DNA of 35,446 nucleotides. Source: a bacterium c-19 (GTDB lineage Bacteria; Bacillota_I; Bacilli_A; Erysipelotrichales; Erysipelotrichaceae). The notes beneath the pieces are model-generated. The model worked only from the letters and a program-made list of their open reading frames with translations, made no database searches and had not been told where the DNA came from. Shown here piece by piece: positions 24,401 through 31,716 of this stretch (the stretch's first letter is position 1; each line of letters begins with the position of its first letter). Location: contig QZED01000020.1 of the NCBI GenBank assembly GCA_009917405.1, positions 1 through 35,446 on the forward strand, written 5' to 3'. Both the position numbers and the translations under genes were made by a program.

Positions 24401-27400
24401 TCGTATGCGTATACGGATCCGTTTGTTGCTGTGTAACGGTATATGTGCCTTTCGGCAGGTGATCAAAGCGCCGCTGGAAGCCTCCACGCTCGGTGAGAAT
24501 CATATCCTCTTGAACATGTTCTCCGTCCAGCATTACTTCAAAGCGATCAAATGGCGCCGCTGTTTCTAACAGACCGTCACAGTTTTTCACCAGTGCATGA
24601 ATCAGCACACTTCCCCCATTCACTTCCTCGTCGAAATCGCACGGATTTACAATCGTCACCTTCACAGGTTCATTTTCAAGTGTAAAGCAACCGCTGTCCT
24701 TGAGCGCTCCGTCATTGATCCGATACCTCGCCTCACGACAGCCTGTTTCTACAACCTCATAGCTACCGCAGGCACAGTCGTTCAGCTGCACGGTCCAATC
24801 ATTTTCCTTATTCAACGTAAAGCATTGTTCCACATGAGAGAGCAGCATTACTTCAAATTCAGCCTGTTGCTCGGGAAGCGTTTCCTTGCCGTTCGCATCA
24901 ATCATGCGTTTGGTAATTGTAATATTGCGCTTTGCCTTGCATTCCTCATACAAATTGACTGTTATTTCACCGCATCCCATATCAATGCAGATGCTGTTTT
25001 CAAACCAGTTGCCGCATGCTTCATAAAGCATGGTTTCATCAGCGTAAATTTGATATTGACCGAGCATAATGTCGCACAGCTTCATACACCAATCGTTATC
25101 TTTATTTAAGATGAAATCATCACAAACATCATCGTGTACTACATGTACGTGATAGCTGCTTTTCGAATCCGGATCTTTCGCTTCCGTGCCGATCAGTTGA
25201 TGTGCCTGAAGAATCATGGCATTTTCACAGCCAAGATGATTATAAATCATAATATCAATATCATTATCCTTCAGCTTAAATTCGCGATTCAATACCTTAC
25301 CGCCGTTGATCATCACATCATAGTTCTCACAGCCGTGTTCTCCTACCGTATAAACACCTTCCGGAAGACCCTCAATTTCTACACACCAATCATTGCGCTC
25401 ATCTAAGGTAAAGCAATGCTTGCTGCAATCACTTTCCAATACGATTTCAAAATGCTCGCCGCGGCACGGCTTCTGCGTTTCTCCGTCTATCGTAACCATC
25501 ATCTTAGCGATACGTACCAGTGCTTCACTCGGTGCATCATTAATGATTGTTACTTCAACATCGCACTCATCAAATAAGAACGTCCCCTGATCAAAGCATG
25601 TATCATTGATCTGATAACAAACATTGCCCTCACTGTTCAGTTCTCTGATTTCATAATGACGGGAATTCAAGTCTTCAATCGTTACACACCAATCGTTTTC
25701 ACGATTGAGGCAGTAAGTTTCATGCACACCTCTGCCGATCAATACAAAGTGAAATACTTCCTGCGGCTGCGGCTTTAATAATACATCGCCTTTACGGATT
25801 CGCTTATGCACCGTTAATTTCGGCAGCGGCAATACCGTATTTATAATGTCTACATTGATATCTTCATTTGCTAAAACAAAGCTTCCGCGCTCACATGTTT
25901 TGCCGTTGATTCGATATTCTGTTTTCATGCCGTAAACGTAGCTTTCTTTTAATTCATATTCACCTTGTTCTAAATCATCAAACAGCACACAGAAATGATT
26001 TTTCTCATTTAATGCATATTGACGATCTAAGCAGCGTGATTTCAACGTAAATTCATAACAATCCTCATCACACGGAGTGATTAAGCGACCGCCTAAAGTA
26101 CGCACTAATTTTCTGACTCTCAAAATGCCACTACAGTCCATCATCTGATTAATAATTGTAATTGATGCCGAGGAGCCCTCCATCATCACACTTGCATGGT
26201 TGCACTCTTTTCCGTTCACATCATATATGACACGATAGCCGTAATTATCCTTCTGCGTAATCCGTGCCTTACCGAACGGCAGATCTTCGATTACCATACC
26301 GAAGTTATTGGATTCATCAAAGCGCAGCTCGCGAGAACCTTCTCCGCTTTCTAAAATCACTTCAAAGAACTCACTGCGGTTCGGTTTACGCAGACTGCCG
26401 TCACAATTTTGGACTTGAACATTCAGCTTAATATTGCCGAAGCTTCTGCGTGTATTCACAATCGCCACTTCCTGATTATGATGATCCAGCTTTACCAATG
26501 CCTCTGCTGTCTCACACTCATTTACATAATAGCGGGTATCATAATGCGATTGTGCTTGTTCATTGATACGATATACACCTTTTTTCAGGCCCTCCAAAAT
26601 AATACACCAGCTGTTTGCAGCTCTTAGCGTATAGCACTGATCAAAATCAGGTCCTTCCACATGAACTTTGAATTCTTCATCGGCACTCGGCTTCACGTAA
26701 TCTCCGTATGCATTCGCAATATATTTCGTAATGCGCAAGTCACCGCTGATTTCTTTCTTTACACCGTTAATCACTTTAATATCACTACAGGAATCATTGG
26801 TTACGGTAAATCGTGCTTTTTTGCTTTCGGCTGCACCATCTACCATATACGTAGTTTCATAGCCGTTCGTGCATCGTTCTTTCACTTCATAGCTTCCTTC
26901 CCTTAAATGCTGAATATGCACACAGAAATCATTGTCATTATCCAGCACATAAGATTCTTTTCCGAATACAGAACGCAAGGTAACGACAAAGCGAGCACTT
27001 TTTTCCGGCTTGACCAAGCTGCCGTCACTTTGACGGATAACCTTACTGATCGTAATGCGTCCCTGATTGCGTGCCTCATTGATGATTGTTACGCAGTTGG
27101 TACAATTTTCATGAATCCATAAATCAGCACTTGTACTTTCACAGCCGTCATTGACAATATAGCTTGCCACATAGCCGCAGTGATCCAGCTCTTTCACCTC
27201 ATAGGCTCCGCAACAGATATGCTCAATATCAACACAGAAATTGTTGTGTATATTCAGATTAAAGATTTCACAAACTCCGCAGCCGCTGAGCATCACCTTA
27301 AAATTCTCTTTGGCATCCGGCTTCACCAAGCAACCGTCATTTCCGCGCACATATTTACAAATGCGCAGCGGACTTTCCTGCGTAATTTGCACAGTACGAT

Positions 27401-28430
27401 TAATAATCATCACCGCAGCATGAGTACAGCGCCCGATTTCTACGTTCGCATAGCTGCTTTCTTTGCAGTCATTGACCATATAACTGACCTCATAGCCGCA
27501 TGTATTCAATTCCCTGATGTCGTAACAACCTTGTGGAAGATCACACAGCTCTAAGGTAAAATCATTTTCACGATCTAAGACAAAGCATTCCTCATAGCGA
27601 TCGGATATTACCTGAATACGAAAAACAGCGTCACTATGCGGTTTTATCAATTCACCGTTTTCACAGCGAATGAATTTATCAATCGTCAGCACACTGCCCG
27701 TATATCGTCGGTTCACGACCTCAAGGTGATGTGTACCGCAGGTCAAAAATGCTGTTTCGCTGCATAACGGTTCATCATCTAAGCGCAACTGGGTGCGATA
27801 ACCGTCTTGTTTCACTTCGCTGAGTTCATACATACCGGCACGCAAGTTTTCTAAAACCGCATGAAACTGATTTTCCATATTCAATATCACAGTTTCACAA
27901 AAACCACAGCCCGATACATTTACCTCAAAGCACATATCGCAATCGAAATCGATCGGTTCCTGAAATTCATTTTCCAATGCCTTCACAATATGCAGAGTTA
28001 CCGGCTGTTTCGGTAAATTGATTACTTCAATCTGCTGACAAGCACCGTACTCCTGTGCAATTCGCGCATAATCCTCTTGCTGCATCGCGCCGTTTACGGT
28101 ATATGTGGTCGCATAAAGGTCACCATTCATCAGCTGATTGCCGTTTTCATCACACTGAACGAGTGTATAATTCACACCGTTTAAATCCTCAAGCCGTAAA
28201 TATGCCTCTCCGTTTTCTAAACAAAGGGGATATACAACATCACCTCCGGATGAATCAGATATCCTCACATATCGTGTTTCACATGTGGAAGTAGTATTGC
28301 CGTTTTCATCTTGATCCAGCAAACGAATGTCTAAAGCAATCCCGGGCTCACCACTTAGTTTTTGATCCACAGTTTGGATCAATGAAGGGTGTGTCCATGC
28401 CCATAACGCTTTCAACAAGTGTTTGTTCAT
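21465..28430 (-). CDS. Giant Cna-B/SpaA-like repeat protein (about 22 repeats)
   Basis: This 2321-residue protein consists almost wholly of ~95-105-residue repeats. Each runs: strand with Lys (ITKYI, ISKVIR, LTKYIR), DG-L-KP, a middle strand, LNxxNDWCVxIxDL, GxYEIxE, YxINDGxE, and a final VxIIN. The Lys early, Glu in GxYxIxE and Asn in IIN occupy the places that form the Lys-Asn isopeptide bond and its catalytic acid in Cna-B/SpaA pilin-type domains. I count 22 units by the final IN motif. There is no hydrophobic signal peptide at MNKHLLKALWAW and no LPXTG or membrane helix at the end (DSQDDLRIVIE). Cysteines are frequent up to about unit 15 and absent in the last ~835 residues. AGGAGG six bases before the ATG at 28430 decides the start. 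Its location in the cell is unknown: T7SS export or a mother-cell spore layer would both avoid a signal peptide. Confidence 0.85.
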   Translation of the reverse strand: MNKHLLKALWAWTHPSLIQTVDQKLSGEPGIALDIRLLDQDENGNTTSTCETRYVRISDSSGGDVVYPLCLENGEAYLRLEDLNGVNYTLVQCDENGNQLMNGDLYATTYTVNGAMQQEDYARIAQEYGACQQIEVINLPKQPVTLHIVKALENEFQEPIDFDCDMCFEVNVSGCGFCETVILNMENQFHAVLENLRAGMYELSEVKQDGYRTQLRLDDEPLCSETAFLTCGTHHLEVVNRRYTGSVLTIDKFIRCENGELIKPHSDAVFRIQVISDRYEECFVLDRENDFTLELCDLPQGCYDIRELNTCGYEVSYMVNDCKESSYANVEIGRCTHAAVMIINRTVQITQESPLRICKYVRGNDGCLVKPDAKENFKVMLSGCGVCEIFNLNIHNNFCVDIEHICCGAYEVKELDHCGYVASYIVNDGCESTSADLWIHENCTNCVTIINEARNQGRITISKVIRQSDGSLVKPEKSARFVVTLRSVFGKESYVLDNDNDFCVHIQHLREGSYEVKERCTNGYETTYMVDGAAESKKARFTVTNDSCSDIKVINGVKKEISGDLRITKYIANAYGDYVKPSADEEFKVHVEGPDFDQCYTLRAANSWCIILEGLKKGVYRINEQAQSHYDTRYYVNECETAEALVKLDHHNQEVAIVNTRRSFGNIKLNVQVQNCDGSLRKPNRSEFFEVILESGEGSRELRFDESNNFGMVIEDLPFGKARITQKDNYGYRVIYDVNGKECNHASVMMEGSSASITIINQMMDCSGILRVRKLVRTLGGRLITPCDEDCYEFTLKSRCLDRQYALNEKNHFCVLFDDLEQGEYELKESYVYGMKTEYRINGKTCERGSFVLANEDINVDIINTVLPLPKLTVHKRIRKGDVLLKPQPQEVFHFVLIGRGVHETYCLNRENDWCVTIEDLNSRHYEIRELNSEGNVCYQINDTCFDQGTFLFDECDVEVTIINDAPSEALVRIAKMMVTIDGETQKPCRGEHFEIVLESDCSKHCFTLDERNDWCVEIEGLPEGVYTVGEHGCENYDVMINGGKVLNREFKLKDNDIDIMIYNHLGCENAMILQAHQLIGTEAKDPDSKSSYHVHVVHDDVCDDFILNKDNDWCMKLCDIMLGQYQIYADETMLYEACGNWFENSICIDMGCGEITVNLYEECKAKRNITITKRMIDANGKETLPEQQAEFEVMLLSHVEQCFTLNKENDWTVQLNDCACGSYEVVETGCREARYRINDGALKDSGCFTLENEPVKVTIVNPCDFDEEVNGGSVLIHALVKNCDGLLETAAPFDRFEVMLDGEHVQEDMILTERGGFQRRFDHLPKGTYTVTQQQTDPYTHTMYRINGQEASSGVFTLGEEPLQVDLINYLNCVKGNIHVMKYKKDASCGCLKRPSGEESYDISIKGENRQETAVLNASNNWSYTFADLPAGTYKIEESGGQATYIINGGKEQKQAAIEVSGQDYNVKVINEQSQESFGSIELCKYVRDENGQDHSPDPKSNYWISVRGNDDVQHILLHAANHFYAQLNHLRPGIYEVSEDDGENVLYSVNGSKETASARVNVQANHNSVDIINRGPAAASITLSKMLQQDDGTLSVPKSGAYRIHVSAPGYNKVVTLDQSNQYSAVLVNLKHGLYVIDELDHEDVTYIVDQGSMVDRAIVHAHSAHDVLIINPDREQSLGSVTLTKYIRNNNGQLMTPPNDAAYEFHIQSKNFHQNVTLNRDNRWMATWNDLASGDYTISENGPANVSYKINDGEEQTDAVIAVNNDQNYVTAINHAASSGGQLTIAKYIRDENLQLLKPTGAYEVQVHVSKPGYNELFTLNRENNWEVTITDLANGEYVLNEINARDDVTWQIDGGYEVRYGIVSVHNDAHQAVMINQRLFQTSNVLRIQKLLRSDSGQLTKPNAEQRFTVFLTGAEQRRLLLSVMNNWTEEVKDLPNGAYELNEASESYQVSYQINEQEERPNAMFILQDSEVNVNVINSSRSLRGRLELTAFVKNGNGTIIEPAAGDTFTVTVSSNELSRSYILDEENGFRVQIDDLPDNMYTVIQTAPLDQRVTYRVNGNEESQTATVNLKANTTNTVAIINAHEDNQNIVDVSKYMLDEQGNYRKPDSNQIFRFLLSGNNVHQFYTLSSDNDWHVRIDTLNSGEYEIREENNGNYEIKYQVNGSALSRTAMLNVTSGSENTVEIINIDPTKIDGKIVLAKKLRDETGNLVTPSNGEGFMIRIWNTISGYDEIFTLDQLNGYSLIVSSLQRGTYQIQEVDTSDYGVTYQVNGGAEGTTATVPINDASENNVVIINTRVSLFYRVDSQDDLRIVIE

Positions 28431-28454
28431 TTGTATCCTCCTCTTCCTGTTATC

Positions 28455-28467
28455 CTCAATCATTGAG
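28455..28467. repeat. Perfect short palindrome in the leader of the giant repeat gene
   Basis: CTCAAT-C-ATTGAG is an exact six-base inverted repeat around one base, lying between the probable -10 element and the AGGAGG site. It could be a repressor operator or a small leader stem. Confidence 0.4.
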
Positions 28468-28479
28468 TGTAAGACATTC

Positions 28480-28488
28480 TAGTATATG
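28480..28488 (-). promoter_or_regulatory. Probable -10 element of the giant repeat gene
   Basis: The minus strand reads CATATACTA here. TATACT would serve as a sigma-A -10, with only a poor -35 upstream. The whole nonamer also fits CATAnnnTA, the -10 form of mother-cell sporulation sigma factors, but the matching -35 is not seen. Which polymerase form uses it cannot be decided by eye. Confidence 0.35.
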
Positions 28489-28540
28489 AGGCATATGACC
28501 AAAAAGCGAATACATTTTGATAAAAAAATCCAAAAAACAT

Positions 28541-28582
28541 AAAAAAAGTGTGGTTGTTGCCTATACGGCTGTCAACCACACT
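28541..28582 (-). terminator. Terminator of the LysR-type regulator gene
   Basis: AGTGTGGTTG (28547-28556) pairs perfectly with CAACCACACT (28573-28582). The loop holds an inner GCC/GGC pairing. On the minus strand seven T follow, so it ends the regulator transcript nine bases after its stop. Confidence 0.85.
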
Positions 28583-28590
28583 CCGTCTGT

Positions 28591-29481
28591 TTAAACCAAA
28601 TGTTCCTTAAAAAAGGCGAAATACGAATCTATTTTTTCATGATAGATTGAATTCTTCGATGAGATCATATTAAATTCACGCATTAATGAAATACCCTTAA
28701 CCTTACGTGTTGCCAAGGTATGATCAACAAGTTCTTTTCTTACCGCACTTTCATATAAGAAAGAAATTCCTGTACCGCCTTGTACCATTTCTTTAATCAT
28801 ATTGATATGCGAAATCTGTGTACACTTCGCAAAATTATCTAAAGATAGATTATTTTCTCCTAATGCCTGCGTGAAAATTTCTCGAGTTCCGCTTCCCGGT
28901 TCTCTGACAAACAATCGCTCATCCAACAAATCATCAAGCGTGATTGTTTTACGATGCACCAACGGATGCTTCGGCGGAAGAATCAAGACCATTTCTTCAC
29001 TTTTTAATAATGAGGTATGAAACTCTTCTTTATTAAAAATACCTTCAACTAAAGCAAAATCCAATTTACCGTCTTTTACATCCTTAACTAATAATTCGGT
29101 GTTTTCCAATGTCAACTGTAAATCAAGATCCTCATTGCGATCATATAAAGCAATTAAAAGACTAGGAAGCAAATATTCACCGATTGTTAAAGTAGCTCCC
29201 ATCTTTATGGTCTCCTTAGGATCGGAAAGATGCTGAAGCTCTTGAAGCAGCTGATCGGCATTCGACAATAAATTCAGCGCATAGCGATACAAATATTCCC
29301 CTTCCTTTGTCAGCTCTAAATGCTTGCGGGAATAATGAAACAGCGATACTTTATATTTCCGCTCCAAGTATTTGATATGCTGCGTTACCGCGGGCTGAGT
29401 AATATTCAAATTACTTGCTGTTTTTGTATAATTCATTGTTTCATGCAAGTCCATAAATGTCAATAAACGATAGTCAATCAT
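28591..29481 (-). CDS. LysR-family transcriptional regulator
   Basis: The 296-residue protein has the standard LysR plan. The N-terminal winged helix-turn-helix (~15-40: MNYTKTASNLNITQPAVTQH, then IKYLERKYKVSLF) binds DNA. The ~205-residue substrate-binding-like domain (from TIKMGATLTIGEYLLPSLL) should sense a small ligand. It resembles the CysB/CysL-type activators in layout (REPGSGTREIF and QGGTGISFL), but the ligand is not predictable. AGAAGGA precedes the ATG at 29481. It has its own promoter and terminator, so it is a single-gene unit. The gene just downstream on the same strand is the giant repeat protein, separated by the terminator; control of it is possible but not shown. Confidence 0.92.
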   Translation of the reverse strand: MIDYRLLTFMDLHETMNYTKTASNLNITQPAVTQHIKYLERKYKVSLFHYSRKHLELTKEGEYLYRYALNLLSNADQLLQELQHLSDPKETIKMGATLTIGEYLLPSLLIALYDRNEDLDLQLTLENTELLVKDVKDGKLDFALVEGIFNKEEFHTSLLKSEEMVLILPPKHPLVHRKTITLDDLLDERLFVREPGSGTREIFTQALGENNLSLDNFAKCTQISHINMIKEMVQGGTGISFLYESAVRKELVDHTLATRKVKGISLMREFNMISSKNSIYHEKIDSYFAFFKEHLV

Positions 29482-29504
29482 AGTTTTATCCTTCTTTCCG
29501 TAAT

Positions 29505-29533
29505 ATCATAATTCATTTATAATCATTTTTCAA
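29505..29533 (-). promoter_or_regulatory. Promoter of the LysR-type regulator gene
   Basis: Minus-strand TTGAAA (29528-29533), 17 bases, then TATGAT (29505-29510), 23 bases before the ATG. It is a strong sigma-A match. Confidence 0.65.
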
Positions 29534-29535
29534 TA

Positions 29536-29552
29536 GAATAATATTATTATTC
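29536..29552. promoter_or_regulatory. Candidate LysR operator palindrome
   Basis: GAATAATA-T-TATTATTC is a perfect eight-base inverted repeat directly upstream of the -35 of the regulator. LysR proteins commonly autoregulate through such dyads. The very low GC content means a chance origin is also possible. Confidence 0.35.
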
Positions 29553-29676
29553 GAGTATTTATAAGTCATCTTTATTAAAAGCATCACTTTACTGCCATAT
29601 TAAGCAATAAATAAATATATATCATATATGGAGATAAATAAGCACAGAACCAAAAAAAGCAGATATATATTCATTT

Positions 29677-29706
29677 ATAAAAAAGAACCTAAGTGATTTT
29701 TTAGGT
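29677..29706 (-). terminator. Terminator after the multi-pass membrane protein gene
   Basis: ACCTAA (29687-29692) and TTAGGT (29701-29706) form a short stem whose AT-rich loop can extend it by A-T pairs. On the minus strand TCTTTTTTAT follows. It stands just after the stop at 29712. Confidence 0.65.
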
Positions 29707-29711
29707 ATCCG

Positions 29712-30548
29712 TCAGTCTTCGTCATGAATATCAATATCGATCATATTCGTTTGAATCACGGAAGAAAAAGGATAGAAATTTACATAATCCTGTTCATACA
29801 AATTCGCCAATGCCGTATAAAGCGGTACTAAGATGCAGCAGCTGATCAAGACATGAAACAGCTCCAAGGCAAGATAGCCGTAGGCATACATAACCGTTGC
29901 TTCACTATGCAAGGAATGATTAACCACATCCAATACCGAAGTCAAATCCTTTACGATCATATGAGATATTAAATACTGATTGAGATATTGATAAATCAAC
30001 AGCCAAGTCAAGAACGGCATGGATAAACGAAATATTTGCTTCATCTGAAACAGCATTAAGCGAAATGAGTTATTGACAATATTCATTGCGCCTTTCACTC
30101 CGTCATAAATTGCAAAAGCGACAAATAAGGAAACGGCACTTAACATCACCTGTATCAGTAGGGTCAATAGGACACCAAAGATCGGAATGAGCACACCGAC
30201 ATATTGAGAAAACAGCAATAAGCCCAACTGTAGTATTTCAAACAGTAGCGCACTGATGATATGCAAGCCGCTTTTACGTAATGAATAGCGGATATCTTTG
30301 ATTTCAAATCGCTCATTGCGTACACACTTTATAAATAAAAAGTATACCGTATTGCGTATAACAATCATCATCAGCATCAGTAACAAATACAGCGGATATA
30401 ACAAGGAACTTTCCATAATCAGCTGTAACGGGAAAAACACATTTAAAGCCGAAGTTGCTAAAGTACACAGAAATAAGATTCCTGCATATCGTATATATTT
30501 ACCACGCAGCTGTTTTTTCACTGTCGCATTCATTTCATTCATTTCCAT
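29712..30548 (-). CDS. Multi-pass membrane protein of unknown function
   Basis: This 278-residue protein has about six membrane helices: ~20-38, 48-70, 95-117, 119-146, 175-195 and 225-252. A basic loop (CVRNERFEIKDIRYSLRKSG) follows helix 2 and an acidic C-terminal tail (MIDIDIHDED) ends the protein. The general look is that of DUF975-like or stage II-type polytopic proteins, but no diagnostic motif lets me name a family. GGAGG lies eight bases before the ATG at 30548. An extended -10 element lies ~35 bases upstream and a terminator follows, so it forms its own unit, though the PH-like protein gene upstream runs the same way and could read into it. Confidence 0.75.
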   Translation of the reverse strand: MEMNEMNATVKKQLRGKYIRYAGILFLCTLATSALNVFFPLQLIMESSLLYPLYLLLMLMMIVIRNTVYFLFIKCVRNERFEIKDIRYSLRKSGLHIISALLFEILQLGLLLFSQYVGVLIPIFGVLLTLLIQVMLSAVSLFVAFAIYDGVKGAMNIVNNSFRLMLFQMKQIFRLSMPFLTWLLIYQYLNQYLISHMIVKDLTSVLDVVNHSLHSEATVMYAYGYLALELFHVLISCCILVPLYTALANLYEQDYVNFYPFSSVIQTNMIDIDIHDED

Positions 30549-30579
30549 TATGTTTTCCTCCGTTATTTCAACTATCGAT

Positions 30580-30588
30580 ATTATATCA
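30580..30588 (-). promoter_or_regulatory. Extended -10 promoter of the multi-pass membrane protein
   Basis: The minus strand reads TGATATAAT, the same extended -10 as at 20792-20800, about 30 bases before the GGAGG site. No clear -35 was found. Confidence 0.4.
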
Positions 30589-30616
30589 TAAAGATCAGTA
30601 AAAAACAGGACTGCGC

Positions 30617-31126
30617 CTAAATCGTTTTTGATATTACGGCTGTTTCCTGTTCTTCTCTATTCACATAGCGTTTAAAATAACGAGTCAGCTTATGCTTACA
30701 GACACATTTTAACACGATCTTTCTTTGATCACGCAGTGTTACCGATAATTCATCATATTCACTTCCCGGATGTATTTCCCATGCAGAAATATCATTCCAA
30801 AACAATAAGAAGCATTCATCCTTATTCGCATTCATGCGATAGAATACACAATAATCATCATAGAATTCAATCAATCGTTCATTTTTAATAAAGAGAAAGC
30901 TATAGACTGCGACAAAGACCAACAGAATTCCCAATATCATATATTTTTCACGTAACACCAATAAAAGACCAATGCTTCCTAATACACTGAATACGAAATA
31001 AGGCTTCGCATTGATGCAATCGATTAATTTATGCCCTTGTGGTAAATTTCTGATTTTTAACAGTTTACTGCGCACATCCACTTTTTCACCTTCTGTCATG
31101 TTTATTATATTCTTTTTTTTTAACAT
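30617..31126 (-). CDS. Two-helix membrane protein with PH-like cytoplasmic domain
   Basis: The reading frame has two close membrane helices (YFVFSVLGSIGLLLVL and YMILGILLVFVAVYSFLFI), then a beta-rich domain. That domain (IEFYDDYCVFYRMN, LLFWNDISAWEIHPG, DELSVTLRDQRKIVLK) has the look of the bacterial PH-like/STM3941-type proteins. Function is unknown; such domains sit on the inner face of the membrane. The start is uncertain: the ATG at 31126 is used, a GTG at 31150 and an ATG at 31099 are alternatives, and none has a good ribosome site. It ends 68 bases before the start of the next membrane protein on the same strand. Confidence 0.65.
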   Translation of the reverse strand: MLKKKNIINMTEGEKVDVRSKLLKIRNLPQGHKLIDCINAKPYFVFSVLGSIGLLLVLREKYMILGILLVFVAVYSFLFIKNERLIEFYDDYCVFYRMNANKDECFLLFWNDISAWEIHPGSEYDELSVTLRDQRKIVLKCVCKHKLTRYFKRYVNREEQETAVISKTI

Positions 31127-31232
31127 TTCAATACAATCACATAATTCCACTTATTTTGCATATAATTACACAGAGTATGCATAAAAAAGCGTTAGCTTGC
31201 TAAAAACACAATAAGCAAAACAGGAGTTAAGA

Positions 31233-31261
31233 TTGATAAAATCACTGATAAATGTTATGAT
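31233..31261 (+). promoter_or_regulatory. Promoter reading toward the AlbA_2 remnant and mscS
   Basis: TTGATA (31233-31238), 17 bases, TATGAT (31256-31261), with TG in the extended -10 position. It leaves a ~150-base leader before the remnant gene. Apart from this promoter I see nothing else in the gap 31127-31417. Confidence 0.6.
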
Positions 31262-31417
31262 TACAATAGATCAATCGATGAAATAAACAACATAATCATT
31301 ACGTAAAAATATGGAAGCAATTCAGCAATAATGTTTCCAAAATCAAATAGCTGCCGTATCAAGTGAGGATGATAGAAAAAATGAAATTAACGAGCATAAT
31401 TAAGAGAGATGATCTTT

Positions 31418-31681
31418 ATGATTGATTTCTTAAATCTTAGTAAATATCGTAAAAATAACTGCATTGAAGCTAAAAAAGCACAAGGCGGTCTCCCCGATAG
31501 TATTGGGAAAACCATTTTGGGGTATTTAACAGATCATCCGGAAGCTAAAGCTGCCGAATTTGTGAACTACAGCGGATTAGGTATATCAAGAATTGGCGAT
31601 TATTCAAAAGAATTAGTCGTTAAAGATGTGATTACAGCGGAAAACGCAAATCGTAACCGTGTCTATAAGCTGAAATCATAA
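31418..31681 (+). pseudogene. Internally deleted remnant of an AlbA_2/RecG-like DNA-binding protein
   Basis: An open frame of ~87 residues joins two ends of a much longer family. Its start (NNCIEAKKAQGGLPDSIGKT) matches the beginning of the AlbA_2 domain, normally followed by W-E-T-x-S-A-F-A-N-T and several hundred residues. Its remainder (ILGYLTDHPEAKAAEF, YSKELVVKDVITAENANRNR, VYKLKS) is the winged-helix C-terminus of the same family (usually ~400-480 residues). The junction falls after GLPDSIGKT. AGAGAG precedes the ATG at 31418. It is therefore most likely the product of an in-frame deletion; a functional mini-protein cannot be excluded, because the frame has stayed open. mscS follows 35 bases later and probably shares its promoter. 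Confidence 0.7.
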
Positions 31682-31716
31682 TACATTTAAAATAGCAGTT
31701 TATCAACAGATGGGAA

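Noticed and set aside
24597..25109. Long open plus-strand frames inside the giant repeat gene
   Set aside because: They are antisense to a 2321-residue coding frame with clear repeat structure and lack ribosome sites or recognisable domains.
21465..28430. Regularly spaced similar DNA segments, considered as CRISPR or tandem DNA repeats
   Set aside because: The ~300-base periodicity comes from protein repeats that diverge at base level. There are no short identical repeats with unique spacers.
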